Of a DNA stretch of 64,000 bases, positions 61,035-64,000 are shown piece by piece. Origin of the DNA: Pachypanchax playfairii (Eukaryota; Chordata; Actinopteri; Cyprinodontiformes; Aplocheilidae); contig SSNP01000042.1 in assembly GCA_006937955.1 (NCBI GenBank), forward strand, positions 124,001-188,000, read 5' to 3'. The position numbers and the translations under genes are program-made. The notes beneath the pieces are model-generated. The model saw only the letters and a list, made by a program, of their open reading frames with translations, was not told the DNA's origin and did no database searches. Positions within the stretch are counted from its first letter, which is position 1, and every line of letters begins with the position of its first letter.

Positions 61035-64000
61035 TGTTTCAAACATGTGAAGTTTTTTTTTGCACTTTTGGCATAAAAATGAATGAACGTTGACTCTAAT
61101 GAGCAGAAAGAGTGTTTTAAAGAGCCTTAATAGAAGTAATAAACACCTAAGAGACTGTCAACAAGTTGTAAATTAGTGGATCACAGTTCTGAGTTGTTTA
61201 ACACTTTGTAATGAAAAGTGGTCGGGTCTCCCAGCGGAGGCTCGGAGATGAAACTAATGGCTGTAGGATGCAAAACATGTGGAGGCCCATGAACAAAGAA
61301 GAGATTGTTTCCAGTCCAAGTCAGACAAAGAGAAAACATCCAGCCAACATGGCTGCATATGTTTTTATAATCTTTTTTTTATTCAGAGTCTAAAAAATGG
61401 AAAAATGAAGCATGTTGTGTAAAAAGTGATGGCAGTGGACACATGTACTCACACTGTTAGGCAACTCGCTGTTTATCATTGACATTTGTGGGTTTGGCTA
61501 TAATATTTTTGCGACAGTTTTTTTTCTACAAAACATTCCAGTGAATCACAATCTTAAATCATTACACAGTTTCTTTTTAAGTTTCATCATCAGGTCAGAA
61601 ACGTTCAGTTAAAATTTCCTAATTTTGTTTACTCTGAGTTCCCTCGAACCACGATTTTAAAGTCTTTTAGAGGAGGTGCATTTATTCATTAACATGTAAA
61701 AACTTCTATTTGGAAAATGCAACTCATTCTTAATTGTGAAACAACTAGAAAATGTGAATAAACTCAAAACTCAGGCATGTTTTCACCCTTTTAAGGTCAG
61801 TCTGAGCAGAAAGACGTTTCCTCATTCTTCAGTACAGAACGGCTTCAGATCCTTCAAGCTGAATGAAGAATTGGACCACAGCTATTTCAAAGTCAAACCA
61901 CAAATTCTCAGTCATGTCGAGAGCTTTGCCAAGAATTTTAAACGTTTCCCCTTAAACTTGTTAAATCCTGCTGTAGAATTGTTCTAATGGGGTCACTGCC
62001 ACACTGAGAAACCTGAACCTTCATTCTAATACGAACAGACTAAACGATTTTTCCTCGTATCTAGTTTTCTAAGCTTGTTTACAACAGTTTACAAATAGTT
62101 TATTGATTTAATATAATTTCTTTGTCATCAGAAATATATTTTAATTCAAAATGTGCACAATAAAGATAAAAGACTGAATCCCAGTTGCAGCAATAGAGAT
62201 ACAAGTTTTGCATGTCGACTTAGAACTGCAAACACACAAAGTCATTGAAAACCTGTTAAACAAGTGATGTTGCTCCACATTGTTGATCTGCTTTAACGGA
62301 TCTGAGTTTTATTTTCATTTTATACAAAGTCCCACCTCCAGCTATTTAATGAAGAGCAATAGGAAAATTGGAGTCAGTCTCATTTAGAATAAAACACCCG
62401 CTTGCATTTTTGCTGGTTATTATTTAGCTAATGAGTTCCAACTTTTCACCCTGAATTTAGAGTGAAAACTGTTTTAAAACCAGATGTTTAAACAGAGGCA
62501 GCTTGCTTCTTTATTTTAACGCACATCCTTTTTTTTTAATTCAATAAATTATGACAGATATTGTTTTTATATGTCTAACTGTAGTATTTTACTGCTTCTG
62601 TTTGTTTTTATATTCTCTGCTGCACATTTGCAGATGTTTTTCATGGGTTTTTGCTCTGTCCTTGATTTTGGATTAAATCTGGGTTTTTGGTTTCAGGCTA
62701 ATGTTCCTATTATTATCATTGCTTGCCTTGTATTTAGCTCAGTATCTGTAACTGTAATCATTTCACCTGATGGAAGATGTCTGCAGAAATTTGCATAAGA
62801 TTATTTTTCCTTCTTGCACCTGAAGTCAGATATTCTTTGTGATTTCATGAAGATCTCCCAGCTCACCTGCACCTCTATTTTCTACTTTAATTGCTTGTTT
62901 CTGTTTTTATGATGTCAACCTTCTTCTCATTATTAGGTTTTGATATCTTATCCAGATGTGTTAAGTCCACTCCTCTAATGGTATCAGTCAGCTCCATCAC
63001 TGTCACCAGTTTTGTTGTTGTCGAATGCGACAATATGTCAAGATTTGGCCTTGGTGAATTGTTTCAAGAAACTTGAGTTGTATTCTCAGGTTACCACAGC
63101 TGGGATCCCTCAACCCTCTGTGCCCCCCCCATCTCCCATGTGAAAGCTCATATTTGATTTAAACATTGATTTAATTTTGCTTCCTGTCTGTATCTACTCT
63201 TTCAGCCTGCAGGACTAGCTTCGCATGCTTTTCAGACGTGTTTCACTTGATGACAGAACGTGTCGCTTACAGTGAACAGCTTGAGATTTGAGTTAACACC
63301 GATACGTCTGACTTAAAGGCAGAGTTTCCTTCTTGTCTCTAAAAGGAAATTAGCTCACAAACATTCAGCCTATGTCTTTTTTTCCTGTTATTGAGGAACT
63401 CACCGTTGCCATGGCAGCGGACACAACAATCCTCTGAGGAGGGGGATCTGTTAAAAAAAACGCTTTCCCTCGTTCCCTGTTTTCCTAAGATCAGATCATG
63501 TTTGCTTGTGTTGTTCCCTTCATGGGCCCTGATCCATCACTGTATCTAATTACGCTGCTGCTTACACAAACTAAACAAAACCCTGATGGAAATCAAACAA
63601 ACAGAGCAGAGGTTGTTCTGAGAACCCTGATGAGAAATTAATTGGGCTCATTTTGCTGTTCTGCAAGTAATTTTGGAAACTTTCCACGGGTCATTAATCA
63701 TCCTGTAAACTAGAACTCGTCTCATTTTCTTATTAATCCAGATCTCATTATAGTCCGATTTCTTATTCCGGCAGTTATGTTATAAAGCATCAAAATGTGC
63801 AACATGTTTATGGTGTAAACTGATTGTTTTAAATGTTCTGCACGTGTTCTCAAGATGTGAAAGAAACATAAAACGCCTGGTGACATTAACATTATTATCA
63901 CGGCAACTAATATTTCAAATTTATAAATACCCTGTTTTTGTGTTTTTATAATCTTAGATGCATTAGTTCATTTACAGTGGCCCACATGGGACAAATTTAA

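Larger units (their letters stand above)
53111..64000. other. Intergenic region downstream of crip2
   Basis: Contains two inverted copies of a common fish repeat, a tetranucleotide microsatellite, a CTCF-like motif and a possible transposon end near 57415. In mammals CRIP1 follows CRIP2; no third LIM gene was found here. No other gene was recognised. Confidence 0.7.

Noticed and set aside
61787..61796. Perfect CArG box CCTTTTAAGG (SRF site) downstream of crip2
   Set aside because: Crip2 is expressed in muscle-type cells, so it is tempting. But a few matches to CC(A/T)6GG are expected by chance in 64 kb, and this one is 10 kb past the gene.
53111..64000. crip1 downstream of crip2
   Set aside because: Searched for a third LIM signature (CPxCxKxVYFAE, GKDWHxxCL) on both strands and found none.

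Overview
The window is vertebrate nuclear DNA and almost certainly from a teleost fish. It holds two split protein genes with GT-AG introns, long AT-rich introns, and several Tc1/mariner, hAT and other cut-and-paste DNA transposons of fish type. I see no bacterial-style operons, no CRISPR array and no rRNA or tRNA genes. The species cannot be named from the sequence.

Layout. Positions 1 to 28138, minus strand: the 5' two thirds of mta1, a subunit of the NuRD deacetylase complex. Eleven coding exons are placed to the base and encode the first 341 residues (BAH, ELM2 and SANT domains) plus two bases of the next codon; the gene runs off the left edge. Positions 28139 to 37219: about 9 kb between the two divergent start codons, with no gene recognised. 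Positions 37220 to 51931, plus strand: a complete crip2 gene (eight coding exons, 205 residues, two LIM domains), with a likely 3' UTR to about 53110. Positions 53111 to 64000: intergenic, with two inverted copies of a common fish repeat and no gene recognised.

Mobile DNA sits mostly in introns. The clearest cases are: a 757-bp hAT-type element with an exact 8-bp target duplication; a Tc1 element with 200-bp inverted repeats that look identical, inserted inside an older pogo/Tigger-like element; a DD36E mariner-like element with two frameshifts; two copies of a TTAA-flanked element 29 kb apart; two further palindromic elements; a hAT fragment with a BED-finger remnant; and a worn LINE tail.

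The two genes do not form one pathway. MTA1 is a chromatin scaffold that binds HDAC1/2, and CRIP2 is a small LIM adaptor best known from heart and vessel. In human they are also neighbours but, as I recall, point the same way; here they are divergent. I found no new biological system. The most interesting points are the dead but very young Tc1 copy nested in another transposon, the matching exon structure of the two crip2 LIM domains, and two promoter-like islands inside mta1 introns.
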